The notes under the pieces: generated by a model | The model's input: only the letters and a program-made list of their open reading frames with translations | Databases searched by the model: none | What the model was told of the DNA's origin: nothing | Shown: positions 33,445 through 43,875 of the stretch, in pieces | Position numbering within the stretch: position 1 is the first letter of the stretch | How the letters are laid out: each line of letters opens with the position of its first letter | Translations under genes and position numbers: made by a program | From: Rhodoferax aquaticus | Lineage (GTDB): Bacteria; Pseudomonadota; Gammaproteobacteria; Burkholderiales; Burkholderiaceae_C | Direction: 5' to 3' | Length of the DNA stretch: 64,000 nt | NCBI RefSeq assembly: GCF_006974105.1 | Contig: NZ_CP036282.1 | Span: 310,001-374,000, forward strand

Positions 33445-35499
33445 TTAGGCCTTGCGGCTGAGCACCGTCTGTACGGTGTCGGCCACATTGGTGTCTGTGA
33501 AACCAAAGTGCTTGAACAGCACGGGCGCGGGGGCTGACTCACCGTAGGTGTCAATGCCCACCACCGCGGCCACGCCGTACTTCCACCAGCCTTCCGACAC
33601 ACCCATCTCGACCGCCACGCGGGGAATACCTGCGGGTAACACGCTGGCTTTGTATGCAGTGCTTTGTGTGTCAAATGTGGTGTTGGAGGGCATGGATACA
33701 ACGCGGGCAGCTATGTTTCTGCTAGCAAGTACCTTTTGCGCGGCCAAGGCCAATTGCACTTCTGAGCCGGTGGCGATCAGCACCGCTTGGGCTTTCTTCT
33801 TGATGCCCACGTCGGCGGGTTCAGACAACACATACGCCCCCTTGCTGATGGCGTCCAGGCCGCTGGCGTCAGGCGCAGCAGCGGAGTCGCACTTGGCGGC
33901 GTAGCTGATGTTTTGGCGGGACAAGAGCAAGGCGGTGGGCTTGGTCTTGTTTTGCAAGGCCACAGTCCAAGCCACTGCTGTTTCTGCGGTGTCAGCGGGG
34001 CGCCACACGTCCAAGTTAGGAATCAAGCGCAGCGACGCGGCATGCTCAATCGATTGGTGGGTGGGGCCGTCTTCGCCCAGACCGATGGAGTCGTGGGTGA
34101 ACACATGGATCACGCGTTGCTTCATCAGCGCAGCCATGCGAATGGCATTGCGGCTGTAGTCGCTGAAGGTCAAGAAAGTGCCGCCGTAAGGAATGAAGCC
34201 GCCATGCAGCGCCACGCCGTTCATGATGGCCGCCATGCCGAACTCGCGCACGCCGTAGTTGATATGGCGTCCGCCATTGCCCACGCCATTCATGTCAAAG
34301 CGCAGGTTGGGCGTGCTCTTGGTGTTGGTGAGGTTAGAACCTGTCAAATCGGCAGAGCCACCCAAGAGTTCAGGCAAGGCGGCAGTGAAGGCTTCCAATG
34401 CCAATTGCGATGCCTTGCGGCTGGCCACGGTCTCGGCCTTTTCGTGCGCGTTGATGACGGTGTCCACCGCGGTTTGCACAAAGTTCTTGGGCAAGTCGCC
34501 CTTGATACGGCGCAACAGTTCCTTGGCCAAGTCAGGGTGCGCTGCTTTGTAGGCCGCAAACTTCTCGTTCCAAGCTTTTTCTGCGGCTGCGCCTTTTTCT
34601 TTGGCGTGCCAGTCAGCAGCCACTTCCTTAGGAATCACGAAAGGTGGGTGATTCCAGCCAATGGATTCGCGGGTGAGCTTGATTTCTTCTGCGCCCAAAG
34701 GTTCGCCATGCGCCTTGGAGGTGTTGCCACGGTTGGGGCTGCCCTTGCCAATGTGGGTTTTGCAGATGATGAGGGTAGGGCGGTCGCTGGACTTCTTCGC
34801 GTCGGCAATAGCGGCAGACACAGTGGCGGCGTTGTGGCCGTCCACGGGGCCAATCACGTTCCAGCCGTAGGCCACAAAGCGTTGTGCGGTGTTGTCGATG
34901 AACCAAGGGGCCACTTGGCCGTCAATGGAAATGCCGTTGTCGTCGTACAGCGCAATCAGCTTGCCCAGTTTCCATGCGCCAGCCAGGGCGGCGGCTTCGT
35001 GGCTGATGCCTTCCATCAAGCAACCGTCGCCCAAGAAGGAGTAGGTGTGGTGGTCCACCACGGTGTGGCCTTCGCGGTTGAACTCTTGCGCCAGCAGCTT
35101 TTCAGCCAATGCCATACCCACGGCATTGGTGATACCTTGGCCCAAGGGGCCGGTGGTGGTTTCCACACCGGGGGTGATGCCTACTTCGGGGTGGCCAGCG
35201 GTTTTGCTGTGCAGCTGGCGGAAGTTCTTCAGCTCAGAAATCGGCAGCTTGTAGCCCGTCAGGTGCAGCACCGAGTAGATCAGCATGGAGGCGTGCCCGT
35301 TGGACAGCACAAAGCGGTCGCGGTTCATCCAATGGGGGTTGGAGGGGTTGTGTTGCAGGTGGTCACCCCACAAGGCCACAGCCATGTCTGCCATGCCCAT
35401 AGGCGCACCGGGGTGGCCGGAATTGGCTTGTTGCACTGCGTCCATTGCCAGTGCGCGAATTGCGTTGGCCATTTGTTGGGTGTTGGGGCTGGTAGCCAT
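33445..35499 (-). CDS. tkt: Transketolase
   Basis: 684 residues, full length. Thiamin-diphosphate site '[32 protein letters not shown]', substrate His '[12 protein letters not shown]' and '[19 protein letters not shown]' match the family. It links the pentose phosphate pathway to glycolysis in the cytosol. Operon with gap is common in betaproteobacteria. The C-terminal '[15 protein letters not shown]' region is standard. Confidence 0.98.
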   Translation of the reverse strand: MATSPNTQQMANAIRALAMDAVQQANSGHPGAPMGMADMAVALWGDHLQHNPSNPHWMNRDRFVLSNGHASMLIYSVLHLTGYKLPISELKNFRQLHSKTAGHPEVGITPGVETTTGPLGQGITNAVGMALAEKLLAQEFNREGHTVVDHHTYSFLGDGCLMEGISHEAAALAGAWKLGKLIALYDDNGISIDGQVAPWFIDNTAQRFVAYGWNVIGPVDGHNAATVSAAIADAKKSSDRPTLIICKTHIGKGSPNRGNTSKAHGEPLGAEEIKLTRESIGWNHPPFVIPKEVAADWHAKEKGAAAEKAWNEKFAAYKAAHPDLAKELLRRIKGDLPKNFVQTAVDTVINAHEKAETVASRKASQLALEAFTAALPELLGGSADLTGSNLTNTKSTPNLRFDMNGVGNGGRHINYGVREFGMAAIMNGVALHGGFIPYGGTFLTFSDYSRNAIRMAALMKQRVIHVFTHDSIGLGEDGPTHQSIEHAASLRLIPNLDVWRPADTAETAVAWTVALQNKTKPTALLLSRQNISYAAKCDSAAAPDASGLDAISKGAYVLSEPADVGIKKKAQAVLIATGSEVQLALAAQKVLASRNIAARVVSMPSNTTFDTQSTAYKASVLPAGIPRVAVEMGVSEGWWKYGVAAVVGIDTYGESAPAPVLFKHFGFTDTNVADTVQTVLSRKA

Positions 35500-35710
35500 G
35501 GGTGGCGACTCTTTCGGTAAGGTTGAAACTGAGGGAAACCGCTTATTTTACGGGTGCGGCTAAAGCAGGGCTTACAAACGCGGTACGTGGCATCTGGCGC
35601 AGCACTTTACGCGCGGGCAATGCCGCAGCGCAGCGCACAACTATGCCGCCTTGGGTATGCTGCCCAGATCCAATTTTCTAAGCCGCGCCTTTGCCCGCGC
35701 GTCCATTGCC

Positions 35711-36832
35711 ATGAGCCTTTTGTTTTCGCCCCTGACCTTGCCCTCGCCACGTGGCGGCTTGACCTTGCCCAACCGCATTGTGATTGCGCCTATGTGCCAG
35801 TATTCGGCCGACGTTGGCGCTGCCACCGACTGGCATTTGATGCACTGGGGCAACTTGCTCAATGGTGGGGCCGCCATGCTCACCCTTGAGGCCACGGCGG
35901 TGTTGCCTGAGGGGCGCATTTCCACCCACTGCTTGGGCTTGTGGGACACGCGCACCGAAGCCGCCTTGGCCAGCACCTTGGCGCGCGCTCGCAAGCTGGC
36001 ACCGCACACGGCCGTGTGTATTCAGTTGGCCCACGCAGGGCGTAAAGCGTCCAGCGCCATTCCTTGGCAAGGCGCGCAGTTGCTCAATGCGGCCCAAGGT
36101 GGTTGGGAAACCTTTGCCCCCAGCGCCATTGCGCACTTGCCCACTGAAGCGGCGCCCACGGAGATGACGCTAGCGCATATGACCACCGTCACCCAAGCGT
36201 TTGTGACGGCAGCGCAGCGGGCTGATGCCATGGGCATCGATGCCATCGAACTGCATAGCGCGCATGGCTACCTCCTGCACGAATTTTTGTCGCCTTTGGC
36301 CAACCAGCGCACAGACGCGTATGGCGGCAGCTTGGAGAACCGCATGCGCTATCCCTTGGAGCTGTTTGCCGCTGTGCGCAAGGCCTACCAAGGCGTGCTA
36401 GGCCTGCGCCTCTCGGCTACCGATTGGGTAGACGGCGGCTGGGACCTGGCCCAAAGCACGGTGTTTGCCGAGCGCTTGCAAGCCGCGGGCTGCGACTTCA
36501 TCCATGTATCCACCGGGGGCGTGTCTCCCCAACAAAAGATTGCCTTGGGCGCTGGCTACCAAGTGCCCTTTGCGCGCGGCATCCGCCAAGCCAGCGGCAT
36601 GGCCACGACTGCCGTGGGCTTGATTACAGACCCGCACCACGCCGAAGCCATTTTGCAAAATGGAGACGCCGACCTCATTGGCGTGGCCCGTGCCTTTTTG
36701 TACCAACCCCGCTGGGGCTGGCAAGCGGCTGCGGCTTTGGGCGGCGAGGTACAAGCCAACCCGGTGTACTGGCGCTGCCTGCCGCGCGAGGCGCAGACTG
36801 CGTTTGGCAAAGTGGCCGTGGGTAGTCGCTAA
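35711..36832 (+). CDS. NADH:flavin oxidoreductase, Old Yellow Enzyme family (YqjM type)
   Basis: 373 residues from ATG 35711; an upstream in-frame start at 35651 would add 20 residues outside the fold. FMN-binding TIM barrel: 'LTLPNRIVIAPMCQYSA' (Cys near the flavin as in YqjM), 'AVCIQLAHAGRKAS', 'IELHSAHGYLLHEFLSPLANQRTDAYGGSLENRMRYPLEL' with the His/Asn-type substrate pair, and 'ADLIGVARAFLYQPRWGW'. It reduces activated double bonds with NAD(P)H. Function in the cell unknown. Single gene, followed by a hairpin. Confidence 0.92.
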   Translation: MSLLFSPLTLPSPRGGLTLPNRIVIAPMCQYSADVGAATDWHLMHWGNLLNGGAAMLTLEATAVLPEGRISTHCLGLWDTRTEAALASTLARARKLAPHTAVCIQLAHAGRKASSAIPWQGAQLLNAAQGGWETFAPSAIAHLPTEAAPTEMTLAHMTTVTQAFVTAAQRADAMGIDAIELHSAHGYLLHEFLSPLANQRTDAYGGSLENRMRYPLELFAAVRKAYQGVLGLRLSATDWVDGGWDLAQSTVFAERLQAAGCDFIHVSTGGVSPQQKIALGAGYQVPFARGIRQASGMATTAVGLITDPHHAEAILQNGDADLIGVARAFLYQPRWGWQAAAALGGEVQANPVYWRCLPREAQTAFGKVAVGSR

Positions 36833-36863
36833 GCAGCCCTTGGCGCGATTGCGCATCGCCAGA

Positions 36864-36883
36864 GCCTAGGAGTTTCCCTAGGC
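36864..36883 (+). terminator. Hairpin after the Old Yellow Enzyme gene
   Basis: GCCTAGG-AGTTTC-CCTAGGC, perfect 7-bp arms, 31 bases after the stop codon. No U tract follows, so termination is uncertain. Confidence 0.35.
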
Positions 36884-37007
36884 GATGGAATCGCTGTCGC
36901 TTTCTGCCTAATGCACGTCGCATGGTGCCTGCTGAGGTACCCCGCCAAGCCCTACCGTTCGTTCTAAGGTGCGACAACTCCGTGTCGCGTTTTTCCAAGG
37001 AATGCGA

Positions 37008-37754
37008 ATGCGGGTTTTACATGCAATGGTGTGGGCTGCGGCCATGGTGGCTGGCAGTGTGTATGCGCAAGCAGCGCCCAAACTCATTCGACTGGCCACG
37101 CTGGAGTGGCCTCCGTACACCGGCACTTTGCTGCCGCAAGACGGGCTGTCCACCCGCGTGGCAACCGTTGTTGCCAAAGCAGCAGGCTTTCGATTGGTGA
37201 CCGCCTCTTTTGAATGGGCCAGCACGGTAGAGAAGGGCGAGAAGGACCCTAACTTTGATGGCTACTTTCCTGAGTACTACACCAAAGAACGCGAGCAAAA
37301 CTGCCACCTCTCCCAAGCCATGGGCACCAGCGTGCTGGGCCTGGCCACACTCAAAAGTGCTCCCATCTCCTGGACCGCATTGAGCGACCTCAGCAACGCG
37401 CGCTTAGGCGTGGTCGACGGCTACTCCAACGGCGAGGAGTTTGACTTCTTGGTCAAAGAAAAGCGCCAGCCGGTGGAGGTGGCGCCTAGTGATGCGGTCA
37501 ACATTAACAAGCTCAAGGCGGGCAAGATCAAGGGCATCGTGATTGACAAAAACGTGCTGGACTACACCTTGACCCATGTGGGGGGCGCCGACCGCATTGC
37601 GTTTAGCAGCCGCCCGATCGCCGAGCTATCGCTGCATGTGTGCTTTAAGCGAACGCCTGCAGGCTTGGCTTTGCGCAACGCGTTTGACGCCGCGCTCAAA
37701 AGCACGGACCGTAGCAAGGTAGAGGCCGACTACTCCAAGTTGATTCGCGGCTAG
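37008..37754 (+). CDS. Solitary periplasmic solute-binding protein (SBP_bac_3)
   Basis: 248 residues from ATG 37008, six bases after an AAGGA site; a GTG at 36969 and an ATG at 37002 are alternatives. Signal peptide ~1-21 ('AAAMVAGSVYAQA'). Core features 'LIRLATLEWPPYTG', 'FDGYFPEYYTKEREQNCHLS', 'SNARLGVVDGYSNGEEFDFLV' and 'LALRNAFDAALKS' fit the family-3 solute-binding fold. Third solitary protein of this kind in the window; no transporter genes nearby. Confidence 0.85.
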   Translation: MRVLHAMVWAAAMVAGSVYAQAAPKLIRLATLEWPPYTGTLLPQDGLSTRVATVVAKAAGFRLVTASFEWASTVEKGEKDPNFDGYFPEYYTKEREQNCHLSQAMGTSVLGLATLKSAPISWTALSDLSNARLGVVDGYSNGEEFDFLVKEKRQPVEVAPSDAVNINKLKAGKIKGIVIDKNVLDYTLTHVGGADRIAFSSRPIAELSLHVCFKRTPAGLALRNAFDAALKSTDRSKVEADYSKLIRG

Positions 37755-37772
37755 CGGCCGCAGGCCTTGGGC

Positions 37773-38987
37773 CTAAGCCAAAGCGCACTGGTAGATGGCG
37801 TGGCACAAAGCCAGTGTGCGTGGCGAGCGCACGCGCCAATCCATGCGGTTCATGGTGTAGCCCATGCTCAGCCCCGCCTTGGGGTCACACCAGCCCAAGG
37901 CCCCGCCCATGCCCGGATGCCCAAACGACTCGCGGTGCGGCGAGAAGACGCCTTCTTCCTCTTTCAGAAAACCTTGCGCCCAACTCAGTGGTTTGCCCAG
38001 CACGGCGTCGGGCGCGGCCCAGCCTTGGCGTGTTTGCACCTGTGCCACCGTGGCGGGTGCTAGCCATTGCCGCCCCTGCCACTGCCCACCCAATGACCAC
38101 GGCACATAGGCCAAAGCCAAGCCACGCGCGCTGGCGGTGGCCGAGGCCCACGCCAGGCTGTGGCGCCGCACGGGTGGCGTGTTGTAGCAGCCCAAGCCTG
38201 TGGGCGCTGGTGGGTTCATGAAGGCTTGTTTGGCCAGGCCCCCACGCAAAAAGGAGCGCGCTACATTGGCCTCGGCGCTGCCCCCACGCAGCGCGGCCCA
38301 CAGCATGTGGCGCAGGCGCTCGGCGTTGGATGGCGGGTAGAGCGTGGCCACCCGGTGGTCTTCGCTGGGCGGGGTGCCCAAGTGCACATCTGCGCCCAAT
38401 GGGTCTAGGTACTCGCGGTGCAAGAAGGCTTGCAAAGGCTCGCCACACGCATGGGCAAAGAAGGCGCTGGCATACATGCCAAAACTCAGGGCGTGGTAGC
38501 CCTGCCCGGCATCGGCCACCCAAGCAGGCGCTTGGGCTGCCAAGATGGCCTCTACCGCTTGCGCTTGGCTGGGGTCGCACAGCATGTCTAAGCTAAGAGG
38601 CGCTGAGATGCCCGCAAGTCCGGCGCGGTGGTTGAAGAGCTGGCGCACGGTGATCGCCGCTTTGCCGTTCTGCGCAAAGGCTGGCCAGTATTGCGCAACC
38701 GGCGCGTCCCACGCAAATAGGCCGCGCTCGGCGGCCAGGTTCAGGGCCATGGCGGCCAGGCCTTTGGTGACGGAGAACACCACGATCAAGGTGTCATCTG
38801 TCCACGGGGCTTGCGTCTGCTGGTCGCGTACACCGCCCCACAGGTCGACCACCACCTTGCCCTGGTGGTAAACGCACAGGCCTGCGCCTATTTCCAGCCC
38901 TTGCTCTACGTGCTGGGCAAACTGGTCAGCCACGGCTTGGAAGGGGGGAGTGCAGAAGCCCTGCACGGCGCCGTGGCTTGGGGGCAT
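37773..38987 (-). CDS. Serine hydrolase, class C beta-lactamase / EstB fold
   Basis: 404 residues without signal peptide, so cytosolic. The SxxK motif is S72-V-T-K75 in 'IVVFSVTKGLAAM'; the Tyr of the second motif is likely in 'GYHALSFGMYASAFFAH'; 'HPGMGGALGWCDPKAGLSMGYTMN' stands for the KTG-like third motif (HxG). This is the EstB/penicillin-binding-protein-like esterase group, acting on esters or lactones, not a true resistance enzyme on this evidence. Begins 9 bases after the U32 gene stop, so it is in one transcript with it. Confidence 0.9.
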   Translation of the reverse strand: MPPSHGAVQGFCTPPFQAVADQFAQHVEQGLEIGAGLCVYHQGKVVVDLWGGVRDQQTQAPWTDDTLIVVFSVTKGLAAMALNLAAERGLFAWDAPVAQYWPAFAQNGKAAITVRQLFNHRAGLAGISAPLSLDMLCDPSQAQAVEAILAAQAPAWVADAGQGYHALSFGMYASAFFAHACGEPLQAFLHREYLDPLGADVHLGTPPSEDHRVATLYPPSNAERLRHMLWAALRGGSAEANVARSFLRGGLAKQAFMNPPAPTGLGCYNTPPVRRHSLAWASATASARGLALAYVPWSLGGQWQGRQWLAPATVAQVQTRQGWAAPDAVLGKPLSWAQGFLKEEEGVFSPHRESFGHPGMGGALGWCDPKAGLSMGYTMNRMDWRVRSPRTLALCHAIYQCALA

Positions 38988-38996
38988 GTCTACAGC

Positions 38997-41015
38997 CTAA
39001 TGCCCAAACGCCTGTTTGGGGCGCGTCTTGTGGAAGGTCATGGGCACGCCTTGCTGGGCGTCTTGCAGCTCTTTGCGGCTTTGGTTGGCCACGCTGGTTT
39101 TTATTTTGCCCACCACATGCATTTCGCAGGGTTTGCAGTCAAAGCGCAGGGTGAGCTTTTCTTTGCCGTTGATCAGCTGCAAAGGTTCTGCTTTCACTTG
39201 GCCTTGCACGCCGGTCACGCCCTTGGCTTGCTTGGGGCACAGGCTCAAAGAAAAGCGCACGCAGTGCTTGGTGATCATGAGGCTGACTTCGCCTAGCTCT
39301 TCAACCGCTTCGTAGGCGGGGGCAATCACCTTGACACCATGCTTGGCGTAGAAGCGGTGCGCCGCCTGGTTAAACACATTGGCCAAGTAGCTCAGCGTGT
39401 CTTCGGGGTACGGCACTGGCGGCTCGATGGCGCTTGCGCGCGGCAGGCGGGCAAAGCCAGCGGCGCGCACAGCCTCCAAGGCCGCGACTGCGTCTCGGCG
39501 CAAGGGGTTGAGCACCGATGCAGGCACAAAATAGCCGTTTACGCCCGTCACATCTGCGTGGGTAGCTACAAAAATAGTAGTGCCCAGCTTGCTCAGGTTG
39601 TCTTGGTTGGCTTGCGTGGCTGCGGCCACGTCTTTGGCCGGGCTGAGTGGGCAGGCGGCTTGCGCCTGGCCGCTAAAGCCGTCTTCATCGGTCAGGCTCA
39701 GCAACAGGCCGGAGGTGCTGCGCTCCAGCTTGGCCCACACGCCAATACGCCGATCGCTGCTTTTTTTGTCCAGCACTCGCACCCAGTTCACATCGCGGTT
39801 GCGGTTGACTTCTACGCCTTTGCGCAGGTCTTTGAAGCCCGCCATCGGGTCTTTGGGGAACACGCGCCACACCCCCTTGGCGGCGTGGATGACCTCGGCC
39901 CGGTTAATGGCCAGGCCCACCAGCTCTTTTTGCAGGTCGTAGTAGCACAGGCCATCGCCATTGGAGAGGGCTTTGCTCGGGTCGTGCAGCTCAAGCTCTA
40001 CGCTGTCGGTGTGGACCTTGCTCACATACGCGATGGGCTGGCCGGGGTTCTTGGGCGTATCAAACGCGCCTATGTCTTCTTTGCGCCCTTGCACAAAGTA
40101 GTCGGTGAATTCGCGGTTGAAGTTTTGGTTGGGGTCGGGCTCAAAGCTGAAGGTGGTCGTGCCGCTGCTGCTGCGCGACAGGGGCTGGTCCGAGTCCTGG
40201 CGGTCTTCGATCAGGCGGTCCAAAAGCTTGCGGTAGTGGGCAGTGATGTTTTTCACATAGCCCATGTCTTTGTAGCGCCCCTCAATCTTGAAGCTGCGAA
40301 TGCCCGCATCCACCAGTGCTGCCAAGTTCTCGCTTTGGTTGTTGTCCTTCATGGAGAGCACATGCTTGTCATGCGCCACAAAGCGGCCCGCCGAGTCCAC
40401 CACTTGGTAGGGCAGGCGGCAGGCTTGGCTGCATTCGCCACGGTTGGCGCTGCGCCCGGTGTGGGCCGCACTCACGTAGCACTGGCCGCTGTAGGCCACG
40501 CACAGCGCGCCATGGATGAAGAACTCCAAGGTGCAGCGCTCGGGGTCGGTAGCGGCGCGCACGGCGGCGATTTGCTTCAAGGTGAGTTCGCGCGCCAGCA
40601 CAATTTGCGACAGCCCCGCGTCTTGCAGAAACCGCGCTTTTTCAGGGGTCCGGATATCGGTTTGCGTGCTGGCATGCAGCTGGATGGGCGGCATGTCGAT
40701 CTCTAGCAGGCCCATGTCTTGGATGATCAGGGCGTCCACCCCTGCCTCGTACAAAGCCCAGGCCTGTTTGCGCGCGGGCTCGAGCTCGTCGTCCCGCAAT
40801 ATCGTGTTCATGGTCACGAAAATGCGGCTGTTAAAGCGGTGGGCATGCTGCACCAGGCGGGCAATGTCGGCCACGCTGTTGTCCGCGCTGGAGCGGGCAC
40901 CAAAGCCGGGGCCACCGATGTAGACCGCGTCGGCCCCGTGGTTGATAGCTTCTATGCCGATCTCAGCGTCACGTGCCGGGGCTAGAAGTTCGAGTTGAAA
41001 ATTTTGCAAAGACAT
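38997..41015 (-). CDS. rlhA: U32 peptidase-family protein, RlhA-like (23S rRNA hydroxylation)
   Basis: 672 residues, near the 653 of E. coli RlhA/YdcP. N-terminal barrel 'LELLAPARDAEIGIEAINHGADAVYIGGPGFGAR', the U32 signature 'ERCTLEFFIHGALCVAYSGQCYVS' and clustered Cys residues ('NRGECSQACRLPYQ') that bind an iron-sulfur cluster in this family. RlhA is needed for 5-hydroxycytidine at position 2501 of 23S rRNA, using a prephenate-linked route. The assignment to RlhA instead of TrhP rests on length and the long C-terminal half. First gene of a two-gene transcript. Confidence 0.88.
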   Translation of the reverse strand: MSLQNFQLELLAPARDAEIGIEAINHGADAVYIGGPGFGARSSADNSVADIARLVQHAHRFNSRIFVTMNTILRDDELEPARKQAWALYEAGVDALIIQDMGLLEIDMPPIQLHASTQTDIRTPEKARFLQDAGLSQIVLARELTLKQIAAVRAATDPERCTLEFFIHGALCVAYSGQCYVSAAHTGRSANRGECSQACRLPYQVVDSAGRFVAHDKHVLSMKDNNQSENLAALVDAGIRSFKIEGRYKDMGYVKNITAHYRKLLDRLIEDRQDSDQPLSRSSSGTTTFSFEPDPNQNFNREFTDYFVQGRKEDIGAFDTPKNPGQPIAYVSKVHTDSVELELHDPSKALSNGDGLCYYDLQKELVGLAINRAEVIHAAKGVWRVFPKDPMAGFKDLRKGVEVNRNRDVNWVRVLDKKSSDRRIGVWAKLERSTSGLLLSLTDEDGFSGQAQAACPLSPAKDVAAATQANQDNLSKLGTTIFVATHADVTGVNGYFVPASVLNPLRRDAVAALEAVRAAGFARLPRASAIEPPVPYPEDTLSYLANVFNQAAHRFYAKHGVKVIAPAYEAVEELGEVSLMITKHCVRFSLSLCPKQAKGVTGVQGQVKAEPLQLINGKEKLTLRFDCKPCEMHVVGKIKTSVANQSRKELQDAQQGVPMTFHKTRPKQAFGH

Positions 41016-41071
41016 GGCGCGGGATTATCCCAGCCCGGCCCTCAGCCGCCAAGCCCGCGCGGCTTTCCGGC

Positions 41072-41665
41072 TCAGGACAATGGGTCTGTTTTGAGGCGAA
41101 TTCCGGTGCCCGCCGCCGGGTTGGGCCCGGCGCCGGTCGGTGGCAAGTCCTCCAGCCCTAGGCGCATGTCGTTGATGGCCCGCAGCACCTGGGCTTCTAC
41201 CGGGTCGTAGTAGTTGTACAGCAACTCGTTAAATGCCGACTTTTTGTTGGCCTGGATCAAGGCCAGCATGTCCTCGGTCAGTAGTTGGGTGGCTTGCGTT
41301 TGTTCAATGATGCGTTGCACCTGGGCGCGCTGGTTGGCGTTGCTGGCCAGTTGCGCCACCTTTTCTTCCAACTCTTGCAGCGCAATCTCGCCCTGGGTTT
41401 GCAAAGACTGCAGCAGGGCGATTTCAGGTGCACGGGCCTCTGGCATCGCCAAACCCAAGTTGCGCAACGCTACGCCCCGGTTTTGGATGGTTTGGTTCAA
41501 CGCAGACACATCAATGGGTGGTGACGCCGTGGCCTGAGGGTTCAGGCCAACGCTGCCCACGCGCCAAAGCCATGGTGATGGCACCCATGCGGTCAGCACG
41601 GCGCTCAAGAGCAGAAACATCACGCTGCCGCCAAGCAGCATTCCCCAGTTTTTCGACTTTTTCAT
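41072..41665 (-). CDS. Membrane-anchored coiled-coil protein of unknown function
   Basis: 197 residues from ATG 41665 (AAGGTGA upstream; the frame is open further, but unsupported). Residues ~9-28 ('MLLGGSVMFLLLSAVLTAWV') form one membrane helix; the rest is periplasmic and mainly helical, with heptad-like 'EIALLQSLQTQGEIALQELEEKVAQLASNANQRAQVQRIIEQTQATQLL'. No family recognised. The gene sits between a U32 gene and a histidine kinase, with no evident link. Confidence 0.65.
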   Translation of the reverse strand: MKKSKNWGMLLGGSVMFLLLSAVLTAWVPSPWLWRVGSVGLNPQATASPPIDVSALNQTIQNRGVALRNLGLAMPEARAPEIALLQSLQTQGEIALQELEEKVAQLASNANQRAQVQRIIEQTQATQLLTEDMLALIQANKKSAFNELLYNYYDPVEAQVLRAINDMRLGLEDLPPTGAGPNPAAGTGIRLKTDPLS

Positions 41666-41887
41666 GGAAACATCACCTTCACGAGTGGTCGATAAACACC
41701 GAGTGTTCGAAAAAACGCCCTTATTCCTTGTTAACGGCAGATTCAGGCCAGGCTGTACCGCGCAGAGCCTTGCATTGCCCTTGCCCAGCTCACGTTCCAA
41801 TGTCTACAGGTTAAAGGGAGTGCTCGCAGGCTGTAAACGCGCATTAACCCCTAGAGGTGCGGCGTTCAATCGCTTGTTAGCGGTCTT

Positions 41888-43750
41888 TTACGGCACCACC
41901 AAGGCCGCTGGTGCCTGGGCTTTGAAGGTAATGGCAAAAGCAGCGCCTCCAGCGGCATGGTTGCCAATGTCCAAGATGCCACCGGCTTGTTGGGTCAAGT
42001 CGCTGACCAGTTGCAAGCCCAAAGAGCGCTTGCGCCGCTCTTCAAAGTCAGCGGGCAGGCCTGCTCCGTTGTCACTTACCCGCAGGCACCACATGGCATC
42101 GGCATCAACGGTAGCTGCGTTGACGGGAATCAAGTCCACGCGCACCTCTGCACCCTTGGTGAGGGCAAAGTCTGGGGGAAACGCGTGTTTGGAGCAGTTG
42201 GACACCAGCTCATTGACCAGCAGGCCACAGGCCATGGCTTGGTCCATGCCAACCCCTACCGAGCCCATGTGGAGAGACAGTTTCGCCACAGAGTCACCCG
42301 TCTGATGCGATTGCAAGGCTTGCGTGGCAATGCGCCCAAGGTAAGCCCCCAAATCCACCGAGGCAAACGTGCCCGTGCGGTACAGCGACTCGTGCAGGAG
42401 CGCCATTGACTGGATGCGGCCCTGCATGTCTTTGAGCACATGCACCGATTCGGGCACTGCGCTGCGGCGTGCCTCCATGCGCAGCAGGCTGGTAATGACT
42501 TGCAGGTTGTTTTTGACCCGGTGGTGCACCTCTTTGAGCAGCGCATCTTTCTCTTTGAGCGAGGTGCGCAGGGCTTCTTCAGAGGCTTTTTGCGCCGTGT
42601 TGTCCCAATTGGTGCCCACAATGCGCACGGGCTCACCCTGGGCGCCACGTTGCACGGAGGCCAAAGAGCGCATGGTTCGGATTTCGCCATGGGGCCAACG
42701 CACCCGAAACTCGGTGTCAAAGTCTTTGCCTTCGTACAGGCTGGCTTGGACTTCCGCCTCTACGCGGGCCTGGTCGTCTGCATGAACGCAGGCTTTCCAC
42801 GCTTCGTAGGCCCCGGCAAACTGGTCCGCGCTTGCGCCGTACAGCGCGTACATCGCGTCGTCCCAAATGAGGGTGTTGGTGGGCACATCGAGGTCCCAAA
42901 TCCCTATGCCGCCTGCTCGGGTGGCCAGTGCCAAGCGGTCCGCCATGGCGCGCTTTTCTTCCTCTGCGTACACACGCTCGGTGATGTCTTGGAAGGTGCC
43001 TTGCAGCTTGGTGGTCTTGCCCCCTTCTTGCACCGCAAAACCCTGCACCCTGACCCAAATGTGACGCCCTTTGGCTGTGATGAACGGTGTCTCTAACTCA
43101 TAGGGCGTTCCAAACTCAATGGCCTGTTTGACCGCCGCTTCAACCGTGGGCCACGCTTGGGGAGGGTAGTACTCGTTGCCCTGGGAGAGCTTGGGGGGCA
43201 CGTAGGGGTAGTCCACCTCGTGGATCCGGGCAGTTTCTTTGGAGTAGGTCACTACAAACGTGGTCAAGTCAAGCTCCCAGCCCCCGACCTTGGCCATGGC
43301 GGCTGTGCGCTCCAATAGCTCACTGTTGAGCTGCAGGTCAGCGCGCGAGTGCTCTAGGGCGTGGCGCGCATGCACTTCTTGCATGGCATCGCGCAGGAAC
43401 ACGGTGAAAAGTGGGCGCCCATCCAGTTCACTGTGTGAAATAGAGGCCACGGCAGGGAACTCTTCACCATTGGCTCTCAGCCCCGCAACCATGCCGCCAC
43501 GGCCCATGCTGCGTCGCGGATGCTGGCCCACGCCAAACGCAGCCACATGCCCCGCGTGCGCCTCCCGAAACCGCGCAGGTATGAACTGGTCAATGGGGCG
43601 CCCCAACGCCCCGTCACTGGTCACCCCAAACATCTGCGCGGCGGCCTGGTTAAACAGCACAATGCGCATGTGCTCGTCCACGGAGATGATGGCATCCATG
43701 GACCCGTCTACCAAGTCCTGAATCCTTCGGGTTTGCAGTGAATCGTTCAT
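41888..43750 (-). CDS. PAS-domain sensor histidine kinase (HisKA_2 type)
   Basis: 620 residues from ATG 43750, which follows TAAGG. No membrane segments: a cytosolic sensor. Three PAS domains: ~8-120 ('SMDAIISVDEHMRIVLFNQAAAQMFG'), ~145-270 ('AKVGGWELDLTTFVVTYSKETARIHEV') and ~275-400 ('GGIGIWDLDVPTNTLIWDDAMYALYGAS'). The phosphoacceptor region 'LKEKDALLKEVHHRVKNNLQVITSLLRMEARR' is HisKA_2, followed by an HATPase domain ('NELVSNCSKHAFP', 'DNGAGLPADF.....LGLQLV'). These kinases often respond to light or redox signals. No response regulator gene is adjacent. Confidence 0.92.
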   Translation of the reverse strand: MNDSLQTRRIQDLVDGSMDAIISVDEHMRIVLFNQAAAQMFGVTSDGALGRPIDQFIPARFREAHAGHVAAFGVGQHPRRSMGRGGMVAGLRANGEEFPAVASISHSELDGRPLFTVFLRDAMQEVHARHALEHSRADLQLNSELLERTAAMAKVGGWELDLTTFVVTYSKETARIHEVDYPYVPPKLSQGNEYYPPQAWPTVEAAVKQAIEFGTPYELETPFITAKGRHIWVRVQGFAVQEGGKTTKLQGTFQDITERVYAEEEKRAMADRLALATRAGGIGIWDLDVPTNTLIWDDAMYALYGASADQFAGAYEAWKACVHADDQARVEAEVQASLYEGKDFDTEFRVRWPHGEIRTMRSLASVQRGAQGEPVRIVGTNWDNTAQKASEEALRTSLKEKDALLKEVHHRVKNNLQVITSLLRMEARRSAVPESVHVLKDMQGRIQSMALLHESLYRTGTFASVDLGAYLGRIATQALQSHQTGDSVAKLSLHMGSVGVGMDQAMACGLLVNELVSNCSKHAFPPDFALTKGAEVRVDLIPVNAATVDADAMWCLRVSDNGAGLPADFEERRKRSLGLQLVSDLTQQAGGILDIGNHAAGGAAFAITFKAQAPAALVVP

Positions 43751-43875
43751 ACGGGCCTTACTCGCAGAGAGAGCACCATAGCGCAAGTGCGCGCGATGCG
43801 CTAGCTAAATAACACCGCGCAGGGACACCATGCCCTTGCACCGCCCAAATGAACAAAAAAGACCACAAAAGCGGC

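Noticed and set aside
33694..33735. Possible sixth copy of the dispersed repeat inside tkt (GGGCAGCTAT...GCTAGC)
   Set aside because: The encoded residues 'ARVVSMPS' are conserved in transketolases generally, so the likeness is coincidental.
33787..35520. 577-codon plus-strand open frame
   Set aside because: Antisense to tkt, with low-complexity Val/Gly/His composition and no family features.
39339..40706. 455-codon plus-strand open frame
   Set aside because: Antisense to the U32 gene, which carries conserved Cys and signature motifs.
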